Assembly (NCBI RefSeq): GCF_000011065.1
Contig: NC_004663.1
Coordinates: 248,001-312,000 of the forward strand
Direction: 5' to 3'
From: Bacteroides thetaiotaomicron VPI-5482
GTDB taxonomy: Bacteria > Bacteroidota > Bacteroidia > Bacteroidales > Bacteroidaceae
Length of the DNA stretch: 64,000 nt
The position numbers and the translations under genes are program-made. The notes beneath the pieces were generated by a model. The model was given only the letters and a program-made list of their open reading frames with translations, made no database searches and was not told the DNA's origin. Shown here in pieces: positions 34,585 to 43,940 of this stretch; within the stretch, counting starts at the first letter, position 1, and each line of letters starts with the position of its first letter.

Positions 34585-36447
34585 TCATTTGTTTCTCTTT
34601 CCGTATAACTTGTCTATCAGATCCTGTCGGCCGATACGTCTTAACTCATTCAGAATATTCTTTCGTTCTTCCGGCTTATACCAGAAGAAGAATTGTCGTT
34701 GTGCCAGTTTCTCCCGTTGTGTTTTGGCACTGAATACAGGTTCCAGTGTATAGGGATGAAATCCGCTGTACCATGCTTCGGTGGCTACAGTCATCGGAGT
34801 AGGGGTAAAGTCCTGCACTTGCTCCAGATGAAAGTCCAGCCGCTTGGTGATAACAGCCAGTTCCGCCATGTCTTCTTCCTTGCAGCCGGGGTGCGAAGAG
34901 ATAAAGTACGGTATAAGTTGCTGACGTAGATTCTCTTCCCGGTTGATACGGTCGAATATTTTTTTGAAAGTTTCAAACTGTTCGAATGAAGGTTTGCGCA
35001 TGATGGATAACACCCGGTCGCTGGTATGCTCTGGAGCTACTTTCAATCGTCCGCTCACATGATTGACAATCAACTCGCGTGTGTATTCAGCCGTGCTGCG
35101 ATTGGTGGCGGCGTCTTTACTCTGATGGAGCAATAAGTCGTAGCGCACTCCACTGCCGATAAATGATTTTTTTATGCCGGGGATGGCATCTACCGCTTTA
35201 TATATATCCAATAACGGGCAGTGGTCTGAATTAAGATTCGGGCACACTTTGGGATGAATACATGACGGGCGTTTGCACTTTTTGCATATTGCTTCATCTT
35301 TACCCTTCATCTGATACATATTGGCGGAAGGGCCTCCAAGGTCACTTAAATACCCTTTGAAGTCGGGCAACTGCATCACCTCCTTTACTTCATTCAAGAT
35401 AGACTTCTTGCTGCGGCTGACGATAAACTTCCCCTGATGTGCGGAAATGGTGCAGAATGCACAACCGCCGAAGCATCCCCGATGGATGTTGACGGAGAAC
35501 TTTATCATATCATATGCGGGAATCCGCTTTCCTTTGTATTTAGGATGGGGAAGGCGGGTATAGGGCAGATCGTACGAATGGTCAAGCTCTTCCTGGCTCA
35601 TCGGAGGATAAGGAGGATTGACAACGACCACTTTATTATCTACCTCTTGTGTGATACGGGAAGCCGCATATTTATTGGATTCTTCTTCGATGTGCCGGAA
35701 ATTGCTGGCCTGTTTCTTTTTGTCAGCCAGACACTCTTCATGTGAGTAAAGCTGAATATCGTCTGCGGCAGGAGTCCACTCTGTCGCACGGCAGAGATAG
35801 GCTGTCTGAGGGATAGTTCCCGCTATTTTCTTGAGTTCACCGGCTGTCAATGAAGCATCCTCCGCAGGAAGCAGTTCCTTCATTTTCCGGGTTAGTTCTA
35901 CAATCGGCTTTTCTCCCATACCATAGATCAGCAAGTCTGCGCCACTATCGCATAAGATACTTTTCTGAACTTTATCCTGCCAGTAATCATAATGACTCAG
36001 ACGGCGCAAACTCGCTTCAATACTTCCTAATATAACAGGAACGTCCGGATAGAGTCTTTTTAGAATCTGACTGTATACGATGGAAGGATACTCCGGACGC
36101 ATATCCGGACGGCCGTCCGGAGTGTACGCATCCTCACTGCGCAGACGCTTGTTGGCAGTGTATTTGTTAACCATCGAGTCCATACTTCCGGCAGAGATGC
36201 CGAAGAATAATCGGGGACGACCCAGCTTTCTGAAGTCACGCAGGTCATCACGCCAGTTGGGCTGGGGGATGATCGCAACTTTCAAACCTTCCGCTTCGAG
36301 GATACGTCCGATGACGGCAGCGCCAAATGAGGGATGGTCTACGTAAGCATCACCGCTGAAAAGAATGACATCCAGTTCATCCCATCCGCGGAGTTCCACT
36401 TCTTTCTTGGTGGTAGGTAACCAATCGGTCAATCGATATTCTTTCAT
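34585..36447 (-). CDS. YgiQ family radical SAM protein
   Basis: The 620-residue protein belongs to the UPF0313/YgiQ group. It has a B12-binding-like N-terminus (DVILFSGDAYVDHPSFG), the SAM cluster motif CFGGCAFC in SVNIHRG context, a Cys-rich insert (CKKCKRPSCIHPKVCPNL) and VAPEHTSD. The biochemical role is unknown. Length matches the family. It stands alone with a hairpin terminator upstream for the neighbouring gene. Confidence 0.88.
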   Translation of the reverse strand: MKEYRLTDWLPTTKKEVELRGWDELDVILFSGDAYVDHPSFGAAVIGRILEAEGLKVAIIPQPNWRDDLRDFRKLGRPRLFFGISAGSMDSMVNKYTANKRLRSEDAYTPDGRPDMRPEYPSIVYSQILKRLYPDVPVILGSIEASLRRLSHYDYWQDKVQKSILCDSGADLLIYGMGEKPIVELTRKMKELLPAEDASLTAGELKKIAGTIPQTAYLCRATEWTPAADDIQLYSHEECLADKKKQASNFRHIEEESNKYAASRITQEVDNKVVVVNPPYPPMSQEELDHSYDLPYTRLPHPKYKGKRIPAYDMIKFSVNIHRGCFGGCAFCTISAHQGKFIVSRSKKSILNEVKEVMQLPDFKGYLSDLGGPSANMYQMKGKDEAICKKCKRPSCIHPKVCPNLNSDHCPLLDIYKAVDAIPGIKKSFIGSGVRYDLLLHQSKDAATNRSTAEYTRELIVNHVSGRLKVAPEHTSDRVLSIMRKPSFEQFETFKKIFDRINREENLRQQLIPYFISSHPGCKEEDMAELAVITKRLDFHLEQVQDFTPTPMTVATEAWYSGFHPYTLEPVFSAKTQREKLAQRQFFFWYKPEERKNILNELRRIGRQDLIDKLYGKRNK

Positions 36448-36470
36448 GCCGCAAAGATACGGATAATAAA

Positions 36471-36507
36471 AAACATCCCAATGATTTTTTTATTCATTGG
36501 GATGTTT
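36471..36507 (-). terminator. Terminator after the TusA-like gene
   Basis: Arms AAACATCCCAATGA and TCATTGGGATGTTT with a T-rich loop; the A run at 36465-36473 gives a U tail on the leftward transcript. Confidence 0.7.
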
Positions 36508-36531
36508 AACTTCAATCATTAAGATGTTTTT

Positions 36532-36756
36532 TTAAAACTTCTCATTGATTGTAAATTGCAATGTCATTTGCTCTCCGTCATAGATTTCACGAAAACCGAT
36601 GCTTTGCTCGGAAAGATATTCCTTTAAGTCTTGGAAAGCATCTGCATGATTCATGATAATTTCGAGCGTTTCACCGAAAGGAGCCTCGCATATAGCTTTG
36701 ATTGCAGGAATCAAAGGACTGTAAGCTGTTGTTCCGCAGGTATCTACCGTAATCAT
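36532..36756 (-). CDS. TusA-like small protein lacking the active Cys
   Basis: The 74-residue protein has the TusA/SirA pattern: VDTCGTTAYSPLIPAIKAI, then GETLEIIMNHADAFQDLKEYL, then a final strand. The canonical CPxP Cys that carries sulfur is replaced: the corresponding site reads AYSP. One Cys remains three residues earlier (DTCG). It shares one base with the preceding gene (TAATG), so the two are coupled. The function is likely not ordinary sulfur relay. Confidence 0.65.
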   Translation of the reverse strand: MITVDTCGTTAYSPLIPAIKAICEAPFGETLEIIMNHADAFQDLKEYLSEQSIGFREIYDGEQMTLQFTINEKF

Positions 36757-37073
36757 TATTCTTCCTCCTCTTCCGCATCCTGAGTGGAAAGCCAGGTGAG
36801 ATAGAGCTTGATGAGTTGTTGCAGGCCGAATGCTTTCATGTTATTGTGATAAATAACATCTATGCAAAGATCCAGCAATTCTTTACTGTCCTCTTCCTGA
36901 CTGGCAATCAGGGAACGAATATTTAGTTTCAGTTTATCCAGTACGGGTTCGTCTACAATTCCGGTACTATCGATGAGATGGCGGAATAAGGCATATTTCT
37001 CGATTGTTTTCAGATTTTCGCTGGACACCTCTATGCTGCGTGTACCGCTGGGGTTTGCTTGTATAGTATACAT
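36756..37073 (-). CDS. Hypothetical protein (partner of TusA-like gene)
   Basis: I do not recognise this 105-residue soluble protein. It is helical with a run of five Glu at the C-terminus. It is translationally coupled to the TusA-like gene and probably acts with it. Confidence 0.65.
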   Translation of the reverse strand: MYTIQANPSGTRSIEVSSENLKTIEKYALFRHLIDSTGIVDEPVLDKLKLNIRSLIASQEEDSKELLDLCIDVIYHNNMKAFGLQQLIKLYLTWLSTQDAEEEEE

Positions 37074-37139
37074 CGTTTTTTAGTTTTAAGGGTTATTACT
37101 AGGAGCAAAGATAGAATTTAAAATGAAAAACGAATTAAA

Positions 37140-37167
37140 AAAGCCCGGATATTTTTATCCGGGCTTT
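37140..37167 (-). terminator. Terminator of the golvesin/amidase-like gene
   Basis: Perfect hairpin AAAGCCCGGATA-TTTT-TATCCGGGCTTT followed by a U tract on the leftward strand, 30 bp beyond the stop of the 37198 gene. Confidence 0.8.
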
Positions 37168-37197
37168 CAGAAAATAAATCTTATATCCGTGAGTACT

Positions 37198-40110
37198 TTA
37201 TTTCTGAGTAAAGAAACCTAGTATCCCGGCCATAATGCTGGCGCGATCTGTTTCCGACTGAATGCTTTCGAAAGGAAAGCCGAGTACGAAGGTGCGATAG
37301 TCTGCTCCTTTGTAAGCAATGCCTGCCGACTGATTGCCACGTGCATAAGTAAATACTGGAAATGCGGGAGCTACCGGAACGATGCAGTCCGGTGCCGTAA
37401 CAGCATAACTGGTCTCATTGGGCAGGCGGGGGATCGTGATGCTGCGTCCTAATCCATTGATTTGACCGGAACTTTTGTCTGTCAGACTGTTCTGATAACC
37501 GTATTTCAAAACTTTCTCTGTAAACTCCCGGTTCCCTTGTGTTCCGCTCATGTCACTTCCCACATACGCACCGCTGACGAACAAATGACCTCCTGACTGG
37601 CAATAGCTTGTAATCAGTCTTTGCATCGGTGAAGAGAATGTTTTGTAATATGCTTTGGCTATCGGGTCTTCCTTTTCAAGTCCGAGTATATAGTCTACGA
37701 TCGGGTAATCTTCTAAAGTGACGATTCCATTCTCTACCGCTTCGTCGCTGCACGAGACAAAGCTGTATTTCCCTGCTGCCTGAATGGCTTTCCCATGAAT
37801 GAAAGGATAATCAAACGTATTTCCTGCTATCTCCATGCCTTCCAGCTCTCTGCCGCTATGTCCCAGGCTGCCTTCTCCTTCTTTTCCAGCTTGTGAACGG
37901 TTGAATCCGCTTTGTGCCCCGCAAAAAGAGATATTGGATAAATAAGGCACTCCCGGATCCTGTTCCAGATCAAATCCGGCTTTGTCCGGTGTGTTAATGA
38001 CAGCCGGACCGCTGATTCTGTCGAATCCATTGATAATCAAGATTCTCTCTCGTTCACGTTTTGCCTTATAAGCCGAAAGGATTTCAGAAGGAAAACTTTC
38101 TCCTCCCCGGTTTACGGCTGTCACTTTGAACGAATAGACAAGTCCCGGTTCTACTTTGACACTGTAATAGGGTTTGCTGACCAGAGTTCCGTTGTCGAAT
38201 CCTCCGTATCCGATGCGTGTATATACCATATATTCCCGTGGACGGGCTGTCGGTTCCAGCGGATCGTCTTCCCCTTTCCAGGTAAGTTCCAGTGTGTTTT
38301 TCTTTTTTCCGAAATGGATAGCGAAGTTGCTGACCGGAAGAGGTTGCACTACATAGTCTTTGCCATGCTGACTGTTTATAAATTGCAGGATACCTTTGTA
38401 GATAGCACGTCCTACGGTAAACTTGAAATTCGGATTATGACCAAGCTGCATATCTGCAAAGTTCTGATGAGAGAGCAATTCGATAATCGTGGAAGGAGTA
38501 GCAGGAAGTCGTGTTTCACTGTAATTCCGGTTCCACATACTGCGGCGTGTCCATGGTAGATTGTAGTTCGTACGAATATCTTTCTGAATTTGAGTCAGCA
38601 GGATATCCGCAAGATCACGTGAAGCATATCTGTCCATTCCCGAATTTAGTTTGCCATTATTGAAATCGGTGGTATAGATGCCGAGCGAACCGATGATTTC
38701 ATCGTCTTTACTGCATCCAGCGTCACTATGAAGTGCCATAGTCATTTCCAGAGGTACACCTAAACCCGTTTGTCCCGGATTATAGACAGAGCCTCCCGAC
38801 AGATAGTTGATTGTATTGGAACGTGTATTGATATCGTCTGTATAATCGTTTTCTCCTTTACGCCCGGCATATACATCGTATGGCATACCGGCCCACTGGG
38901 ATGAATATCGTGCTCCTTCCAGATAACGGGGGAGTCCGCTTATTTTTCCTCCGCGTGAGATATTACCCATTCCTCCTCCGAAGCGTACGGCATCTGCACA
39001 CACTACGCCATGCTCGCTACTTTCATTACTCAGTACAACCATGCCGTAGTCATTATTTCCTTTGTCAAACTCAAAAGTTCCGAGATATACCCAAGTACCG
39101 CCGCCTATTTTTTGATTGACCTTAAATTCCGTGACACCCCCATTATGAAAGACGAGGTATTTGGCATCGCTCACGCTATTGGGTAGTGTCTGATATGAAA
39201 CATAGACCGCATATTTTCCGGTTGCCGGCAGGGTAGGTACCCATTCGGCAAAAGCCTGATCCTTATTCTTCTTTTTTTTCTTTTCTGTTTGAATATACCG
39301 GCTGGTACCGTCAGTGAAAGGGTTTTCCCCATCTTTGTAAATGGCTTTTTTCTGGGCGAATCCTTTCACGGAAGTAGTCGTCCAGCGTGCTTTCTTACTG
39401 CCTACTTCCAAATAAAGGGAAGCATTCGGAGTATCGTTGTCAACAATGATTTCATTCTTTTGTGTGTCCCGTTCGCGAGGAGTATACACAATGGCACCGG
39501 CATTTTCCAACATCGGAATGACGTATGGAAGAATGAAGGATTGAGTGAACATATCTTCTGTGGTGCAGAATAATCGGGGGCGCTGCCATCCCCATTCGCC
39601 TTTGTCATTCTTATAATAATTACCGTGACTTTGCCAGAGGGCAATATGCCGGTCCTGCAATCCTCGGGATATCTCATTGGGGCGGGAAGTGTTTTTCACC
39701 CATGGAGCACCTTTGTATTCGGTGTTCAGCGCCATTCGTTCTTTATCCTTTTTCTTGCTTCTGTACAAGTTGGGAACTAATTCTTCAATGGGCTTTCCAT
39801 CTGCATAAATGGTGATCTGATAATAGTTTACCGGACCGGGGAGCAGTTCTTTCATCTGATTGTAGATGGTTTCTACCGTTTCCGGCAGAAAGGGCTGGTA
39901 GGCGAAGCTTTCCGAAGCATAAATCTGAATGGTTCTGCGGTCATAATCAATATCGAAACTGTTCAGTTTCGGTGTACTGATTTTAGCTGTCGCTGTGTAT
40001 TTGGCAAAGTAATCCGTTAACCGCTCTTTTATATTTCTCTCAATGTCCTGAGCGAAGAGAAGACTGGTGCCCATTGTCAGGCACAGAAGAAAGACTATTA
40101 TTTTTTTCAT
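37198..40110 (-). CDS. Secreted Amidase_3-like hydrolase with golvesin-type insert and FN3
   Basis: The 970-residue exoprotein has a signal peptide (about 1-20), a beta N-terminal domain, an amidase_3-like core split by an insert, an FN3-like domain (about 590-680) and a C-terminal alpha/beta domain. Four residues match the zinc ligands and catalytic Glu of N-acetylmuramoyl-L-alanine amidases: His162 (SHG), Glu185 (TTED), His461 (LHSDAG) and Glu544 (IIELLS). The insert (about 220-380) looks like a golvesin C-terminal domain (VYVSYQTLP and ...YGMVVLSNESSEHGVVCADAVRFGGG). Such proteins are often named xanthan lyase in databases, but the sequence supports peptidoglycan amidase instead. Activity is inferred. 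Confidence 0.7.
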   Translation of the reverse strand: MKKIIVFLLCLTMGTSLLFAQDIERNIKERLTDYFAKYTATAKISTPKLNSFDIDYDRRTIQIYASESFAYQPFLPETVETIYNQMKELLPGPVNYYQITIYADGKPIEELVPNLYRSKKKDKERMALNTEYKGAPWVKNTSRPNEISRGLQDRHIALWQSHGNYYKNDKGEWGWQRPRLFCTTEDMFTQSFILPYVIPMLENAGAIVYTPRERDTQKNEIIVDNDTPNASLYLEVGSKKARWTTTSVKGFAQKKAIYKDGENPFTDGTSRYIQTEKKKKKNKDQAFAEWVPTLPATGKYAVYVSYQTLPNSVSDAKYLVFHNGGVTEFKVNQKIGGGTWVYLGTFEFDKGNNDYGMVVLSNESSEHGVVCADAVRFGGGMGNISRGGKISGLPRYLEGARYSSQWAGMPYDVYAGRKGENDYTDDINTRSNTINYLSGGSVYNPGQTGLGVPLEMTMALHSDAGCSKDDEIIGSLGIYTTDFNNGKLNSGMDRYASRDLADILLTQIQKDIRTNYNLPWTRRSMWNRNYSETRLPATPSTIIELLSHQNFADMQLGHNPNFKFTVGRAIYKGILQFINSQHGKDYVVQPLPVSNFAIHFGKKKNTLELTWKGEDDPLEPTARPREYMVYTRIGYGGFDNGTLVSKPYYSVKVEPGLVYSFKVTAVNRGGESFPSEILSAYKAKRERERILIINGFDRISGPAVINTPDKAGFDLEQDPGVPYLSNISFCGAQSGFNRSQAGKEGEGSLGHSGRELEGMEIAGNTFDYPFIHGKAIQAAGKYSFVSCSDEAVENGIVTLEDYPIVDYILGLEKEDPIAKAYYKTFSSPMQRLITSYCQSGGHLFVSGAYVGSDMSGTQGNREFTEKVLKYGYQNSLTDKSSGQINGLGRSITIPRLPNETSYAVTAPDCIVPVAPAFPVFTYARGNQSAGIAYKGADYRTFVLGFPFESIQSETDRASIMAGILGFFTQK

Positions 40111-40266
40111 CGTTCCACTCTTTAGGTTGCATCCTATGATTATCTATGTCCGCCACTTTCCCCTTGATGGCATTTCCCCTTTTGGAAGGAGAATACGAAA
40201 TGAATCTCGCGTTCATGTAAGTCCATTGTATTCTGTGGCAAAATCTCCTGCAAAAATAAACAAAAA

Positions 40267-40297
40267 AAGAGTGGGAAGTATCGAACTGCCCACTCTT
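40267..40297 (-). terminator. Terminator after the NagB-PIG-L fusion gene
   Basis: Arms AAGAGTGGG and CCCACTCTT with an A7 run at 40262-40268 that gives the U tail on the leftward transcript. Confidence 0.75.
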
Positions 40298-40338
40298 CTT
40301 TGATTGTTTTATATTCTATTAATTAAGAATTTTCTTTC

Positions 40339-42330
40339 TTATAGAGGAATGTATTCTACAAATGCCTCCATTGCCTCATACGATGCCAGTCCTAACTGAT
40401 CATACAACGTTGCTGTGCCACGGTTACGGTCTTCGCTACGTTGCCAGAACAGACGTTCGTCATTACCTAAGAACGGAGCGCTTTCCATCTGCGACTGATG
40501 CTTCAGGATAGAATTACGTTTTGCACGAAGCTCTTCCGGACTGATAGGCACAGCCATTTCGATGTTCTCAATTTCCCATTCAGCCCACGCACCACGATAC
40601 ATCCAGATACGACAGTCTTTCAACCATTTGGCTCCTTCTTCTTTTTCAAGATCGACAGCAGCGAATACGGCATCCGTACATACACGGTGTGTACCGTGTG
40701 GGTCAGCCAAATCACCGGCTACGAAAATCTGATGAGGCTTTATTTCACGAAGCAGGTTACGTACGATCTCTACGTCAGCCTCGCTAATCGGATTTTTCTG
40801 AATCTTACCGGTTTCATAGAACGGCAAGTCAAGGAAATGTACCCGATCTAGCGGAATATTATTGTATGAAGAAGCGGTACGGGCTTCACCACGACGAATC
40901 AAACCTTTGATAGTCAGAATGTCACGGCTGTCCATATCACCGTCTTTCTTTTCTTTCAGGAATTTGCGTATTTCTGCATATTTCTCGCTGATTACCAAGT
41001 CTTCGCTGTTATTGAAAATCTGATTGAATCCGTTAATGAAATGCATGAAACGAACCACTTCCTCATCACCTACGGCAATGTTACCGGAAGTTTCGTAAGC
41101 TACGTGTACCTCATGCTTCTGTTCTACCAGGCGGCGGAGGGTTCCACCCATGGAGATAACGTCGTCATCCGGATGCGGAGAGAAGATAACCACACGTTTC
41201 GGATACGGTTTGGCACGTTCCGGACGATAAGTATCGTCAGCATTAGGTTTGCCACCCGGCCATCCGGTGATGGTATGCTGCAAGTCGTTGAAAATCTTGA
41301 TATTTACATTGTAAGCAGAACCAAACAATGCCAGAAGTTCGCTCAGACCGTTTTCGTTGTAGTCCTTGTTGGTCAGCTTCAGAATCGGTTTGCCTGTCAA
41401 CTGGCACAGCCATACGATAGCGCTGCGGATCAGTTTATCATTCCACTCGCAGGATGTTACCAGCCACGGACGTTGAATGCGTGTTAAGTTCATGGAAGCC
41501 GAAAGGTCGATCGCTACATGAGCATTGTTGTGAGTTTGCAGATAAGATGCAGGAATTGTGTCACTAATCGGACCTTCCACACATTCTTTGATCATTGCTG
41601 CCTTATTTTCCCCCCATGCCAGCAAATATACCTTTTTAGCGCCAAGAATGGTAGATACTCCCATTGTGATAGAACTGATCGGAGTATTTTCTATTGTTCC
41701 GAAAATCTTGGATGCTTCGTTGCGCGATGCATTGTCCAATAAGATCAGACGTGTGGTAGAGTTCAGACGTGAACCCGGTTCGTTGAATGCGATATTACCT
41801 ACACGACCGATACCCAGCAGGGCAATGTCAATACCTCCGAAACTTTCGATGCGCTGTTCGTACAGACGGCAATATTCAAAGATGGTATCTTTGGCGATGG
41901 TTCCATCGGGAGTGAATATATTCTGTTTGTCAATATCGACATGATCCAGCAACATTTCTTTTAAAGCATTGAAGTTGCTGTTGATAGCATCGGCTGTCAA
42001 CGGATAGTATTCATACATATTAAATACGATCACGTTACGGAAGCTCAGTCCTTCTTCCTTATGCATGCGGATCAGTTCCGAATAGACATGGCTGGGTGAG
42101 TTACCTCCGGGGAGTGCTAGTACGCAAAAGCGTCCTGCTTTCTGTTTTTCGCGGATGGTTTGTGCTATTTCGCAAGCAATGTAGTTAGCCCCTTCTTCTA
42201 CAGACTCATAAATGTCTGTAGGTATTTTCTCGAGTCTTGTCAAGACTGATTTTTCAAATGCATTCTCCGGTCTGTAGTATCTGGGGGAGACCCTGTGGAG
42301 AGTGATTTGAGAACTAAGATTTGTTTTCAT
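40339..42330 (-). CDS. NagB-like (degenerate) and PIG-L deacetylase fusion protein
   Basis: The 663-residue protein has an N-terminal glucosamine-6-phosphate-deaminase-like domain (about 40-290) and a C-terminal PIG-L/LmbE deacetylase domain (about 375-600). The deacetylase zinc motifs are present: HPDDD (386-390) and DPHGTHR (543-549). In the NagB part, three of four catalytic residues of E. coli NagB are changed: Asp72 to Tyr106 (FNMYEY), Asp141 to Val177 and His143 to Asn179 (GRVGNIAFNE); Glu148 is kept (Glu184). It is usually annotated as glucosamine-6-phosphate deaminase, but the sequence argues against that activity. It probably deacetylates an amino sugar while the NagB fold senses or binds. 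The ATG at 42330 is chosen because the extra 22 codons upstream have no family resemblance. Confidence 0.88.
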   Translation of the reverse strand: MKTNLSSQITLHRVSPRYYRPENAFEKSVLTRLEKIPTDIYESVEEGANYIACEIAQTIREKQKAGRFCVLALPGGNSPSHVYSELIRMHKEEGLSFRNVIVFNMYEYYPLTADAINSNFNALKEMLLDHVDIDKQNIFTPDGTIAKDTIFEYCRLYEQRIESFGGIDIALLGIGRVGNIAFNEPGSRLNSTTRLILLDNASRNEASKIFGTIENTPISSITMGVSTILGAKKVYLLAWGENKAAMIKECVEGPISDTIPASYLQTHNNAHVAIDLSASMNLTRIQRPWLVTSCEWNDKLIRSAIVWLCQLTGKPILKLTNKDYNENGLSELLALFGSAYNVNIKIFNDLQHTITGWPGGKPNADDTYRPERAKPYPKRVVIFSPHPDDDVISMGGTLRRLVEQKHEVHVAYETSGNIAVGDEEVVRFMHFINGFNQIFNNSEDLVISEKYAEIRKFLKEKKDGDMDSRDILTIKGLIRRGEARTASSYNNIPLDRVHFLDLPFYETGKIQKNPISEADVEIVRNLLREIKPHQIFVAGDLADPHGTHRVCTDAVFAAVDLEKEEGAKWLKDCRIWMYRGAWAEWEIENIEMAVPISPEELRAKRNSILKHQSQMESAPFLGNDERLFWQRSEDRNRGTATLYDQLGLASYEAMEAFVEYIPL

Positions 42331-42469
42331 AAAGTTGTTAATTAAGTTATGTAAGATTAGAGTCCTTACGACTGTATTTTCACGACAAAGATACAAAAGA
42401 AGTCTATATAATTAACTACTAACTTCTAGGTATTGTTGCACCTTCAAATCGTTTTTAACATTTGTTTCA

Positions 42470-43255
42470 TCACGAATGGCGGAGTTGGAATTCGTCTGCA
42501 TCTTTCCATACCGGAAACTTTTCTCTGAACTGATGAAGTGCGGTCAGATGAAGCGTAGCGGTTGCTATGCCCTCCGTTTCGTCGGGCACGGAAGCCGCTT
42601 CTTCTCCGAGCGCTGAATAGATTTTGCTTCCTCCGTTGTATTTCAGCCGATATCCGTCTATACCTACTCTGTTAACCCCGCACACGTAACACTGATTTTC
42701 AAGGGCACGGGCACGAAGCAGCGTATCCCATGCCAGGCGGCGGGGGATAGGCCAGTTTGCTACATATATTAATAGGTCATATTGATTGGCTACGTTCCGG
42801 CTCCACACCGGAAAACGAAGATCGTAGCATACAAGCAGACAGATATTCCAGCCACGGTAAGGGATAATCAGACGTTCATCGCCTGCCGAGAAATGTTCTG
42901 CCTCACGTCCCATGCGAAACAGATGGCGTTTATCATAATAGAATTCTTCTCCTTCCGGTGTCAGAAAGAAGGCGCGATTGTAATATCGTCCGTTGTCTAC
43001 AGTGATATAACTCCCGCAGATGGCCACTTGAAACAAAGAAGCCCATTGTTTCAGTGTTGTAATCGTTTCGCCGGAATTTGCTTCCGCCAGCATATCACTT
43101 TGCATGCTGAATCCTGTAGAAAACATCTCCGGTAAAACAACAATCTCCGTTGTTCCACAGAGACTTTGCAGCTTCTCGTGGAGCAAACGGAGATTTTCTT
43201 GTTTGTTTTCCCAAACGATATCGGTTTGTACTATGGAAATACGAATCGAATCCAT
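42470..43255 (-). CDS. Nitrilase-superfamily amidase (omega-amidase YafV type)
   Basis: The 261-residue enzyme has the catalytic triad of the nitrilase superfamily: Glu43 (VVLPEMFSTGFS), Lys109 (YDKRHLF) and Cys143 (LLVCYDLRFP). It resembles omega-amidases that deaminate alpha-ketoglutaramate or ketosuccinamate. Cytosolic. Downstream gene spacing suggests it stands alone. Confidence 0.85.
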   Translation of the reverse strand: MDSIRISIVQTDIVWENKQENLRLLHEKLQSLCGTTEIVVLPEMFSTGFSMQSDMLAEANSGETITTLKQWASLFQVAICGSYITVDNGRYYNRAFFLTPEGEEFYYDKRHLFRMGREAEHFSAGDERLIIPYRGWNICLLVCYDLRFPVWSRNVANQYDLLIYVANWPIPRRLAWDTLLRARALENQCYVCGVNRVGIDGYRLKYNGGSKIYSALGEEAASVPDETEGIATATLHLTALHQFREKFPVWKDADEFQLRHS

Positions 43256-43267
43256 GATGCCTGTTTT

Positions 43268-43374
43268 AAGTAATAGGGAATAAGTAATAGGTAATAAGTA
43301 ATAGGTAATATACCATGCGGAGCAGCATTTCAGCAGCTACGATTAATACTTAATACCTATTACTTATTACTTTA
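43268..43374. repeat. Tandem 14-bp repeat forming a long hairpin
   Basis: Three tandem copies of AAGTAATAGGTAAT (first with one change) at 43268-43309 are partly complementary to 43341-43374 (TTAATACCTATTACTTATTAC). It lies between two leftward genes and can end transcription in either direction. Confidence 0.65.
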
Positions 43375-43377
43375 TTC

Positions 43378-43932
43378 TTAAAGTTCTCCAAGTGCAAAAT
43401 TCTCAGGATGTTTTCCTTTGAAATCCTTGAAGTACAGTTTGATTTCCCGCATATCTTTATTAAGATCTCCCGTCGGCATAATTGCTTTAGTGGACGTTAT
43501 GGTCTTTGTACTGTAGTCAATACCGATCAGAACGATAGGCACTTGAGCCTTGAGAGCGATGTAATAAAACCCTTTTTTCCAGTTCGGGTTCGCCTTGCGG
43601 GTTCCTTCGGGTGTGATAGCCAGATGAAACTTTTTGCATTCAGCAAAATGATGAACCATCTGGTCGACCAACGAAGTTTTCCGACTACGGTCTACGGGAA
43701 TTCCGCCTACAGCTTTAAAAATAATTCCTAACGGAAAAAAGAACCAGTCTTTTTTCATCATGAAACTTGTTTTACGGCCTAATGCTCCATAAAACAGTTT
43801 TCCAATAAATAAATCAAGGTTCGTTGTGTGTGGTGCGGCACATATCACGCATTTATCATAATTAGGTACCGTAACGTTTGTCTTCCACCCTAACAGGCGG
43901 TAATAGATAAAGCTATAAATTGCTTTCTTCAT
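43378..43932 (-). CDS. Acyltransferase (1-acylglycerol-3-phosphate type)
   Basis: The 184-residue protein has the HxxxxD motif as HTTNLD (His35, Asp40) and PEGTR (108-112). It is shorter than PlsC and lacks an N-terminal membrane helix beyond MKKAIYSFIYYRLLG. It could acylate a lysophospholipid or another lipid. It follows a small gene by 8 bp, in one operon. Confidence 0.82.
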   Translation of the reverse strand: MKKAIYSFIYYRLLGWKTNVTVPNYDKCVICAAPHTTNLDLFIGKLFYGALGRKTSFMMKKDWFFFPLGIIFKAVGGIPVDRSRKTSLVDQMVHHFAECKKFHLAITPEGTRKANPNWKKGFYYIALKAQVPIVLIGIDYSTKTITSTKAIMPTGDLNKDMREIKLYFKDFKGKHPENFALGEL

Positions 43933-43940
43933 TCTGATCT

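Noticed and set aside
37198..40110. Xanthan lyase
   Set aside because: No PL8 (alpha/alpha) toroid or lyase motif is visible; amidase-type residues fit better.
43268..43374. Insertion-sequence ends
   Set aside because: No transposase, no target duplication; the repeats are simple sequence.
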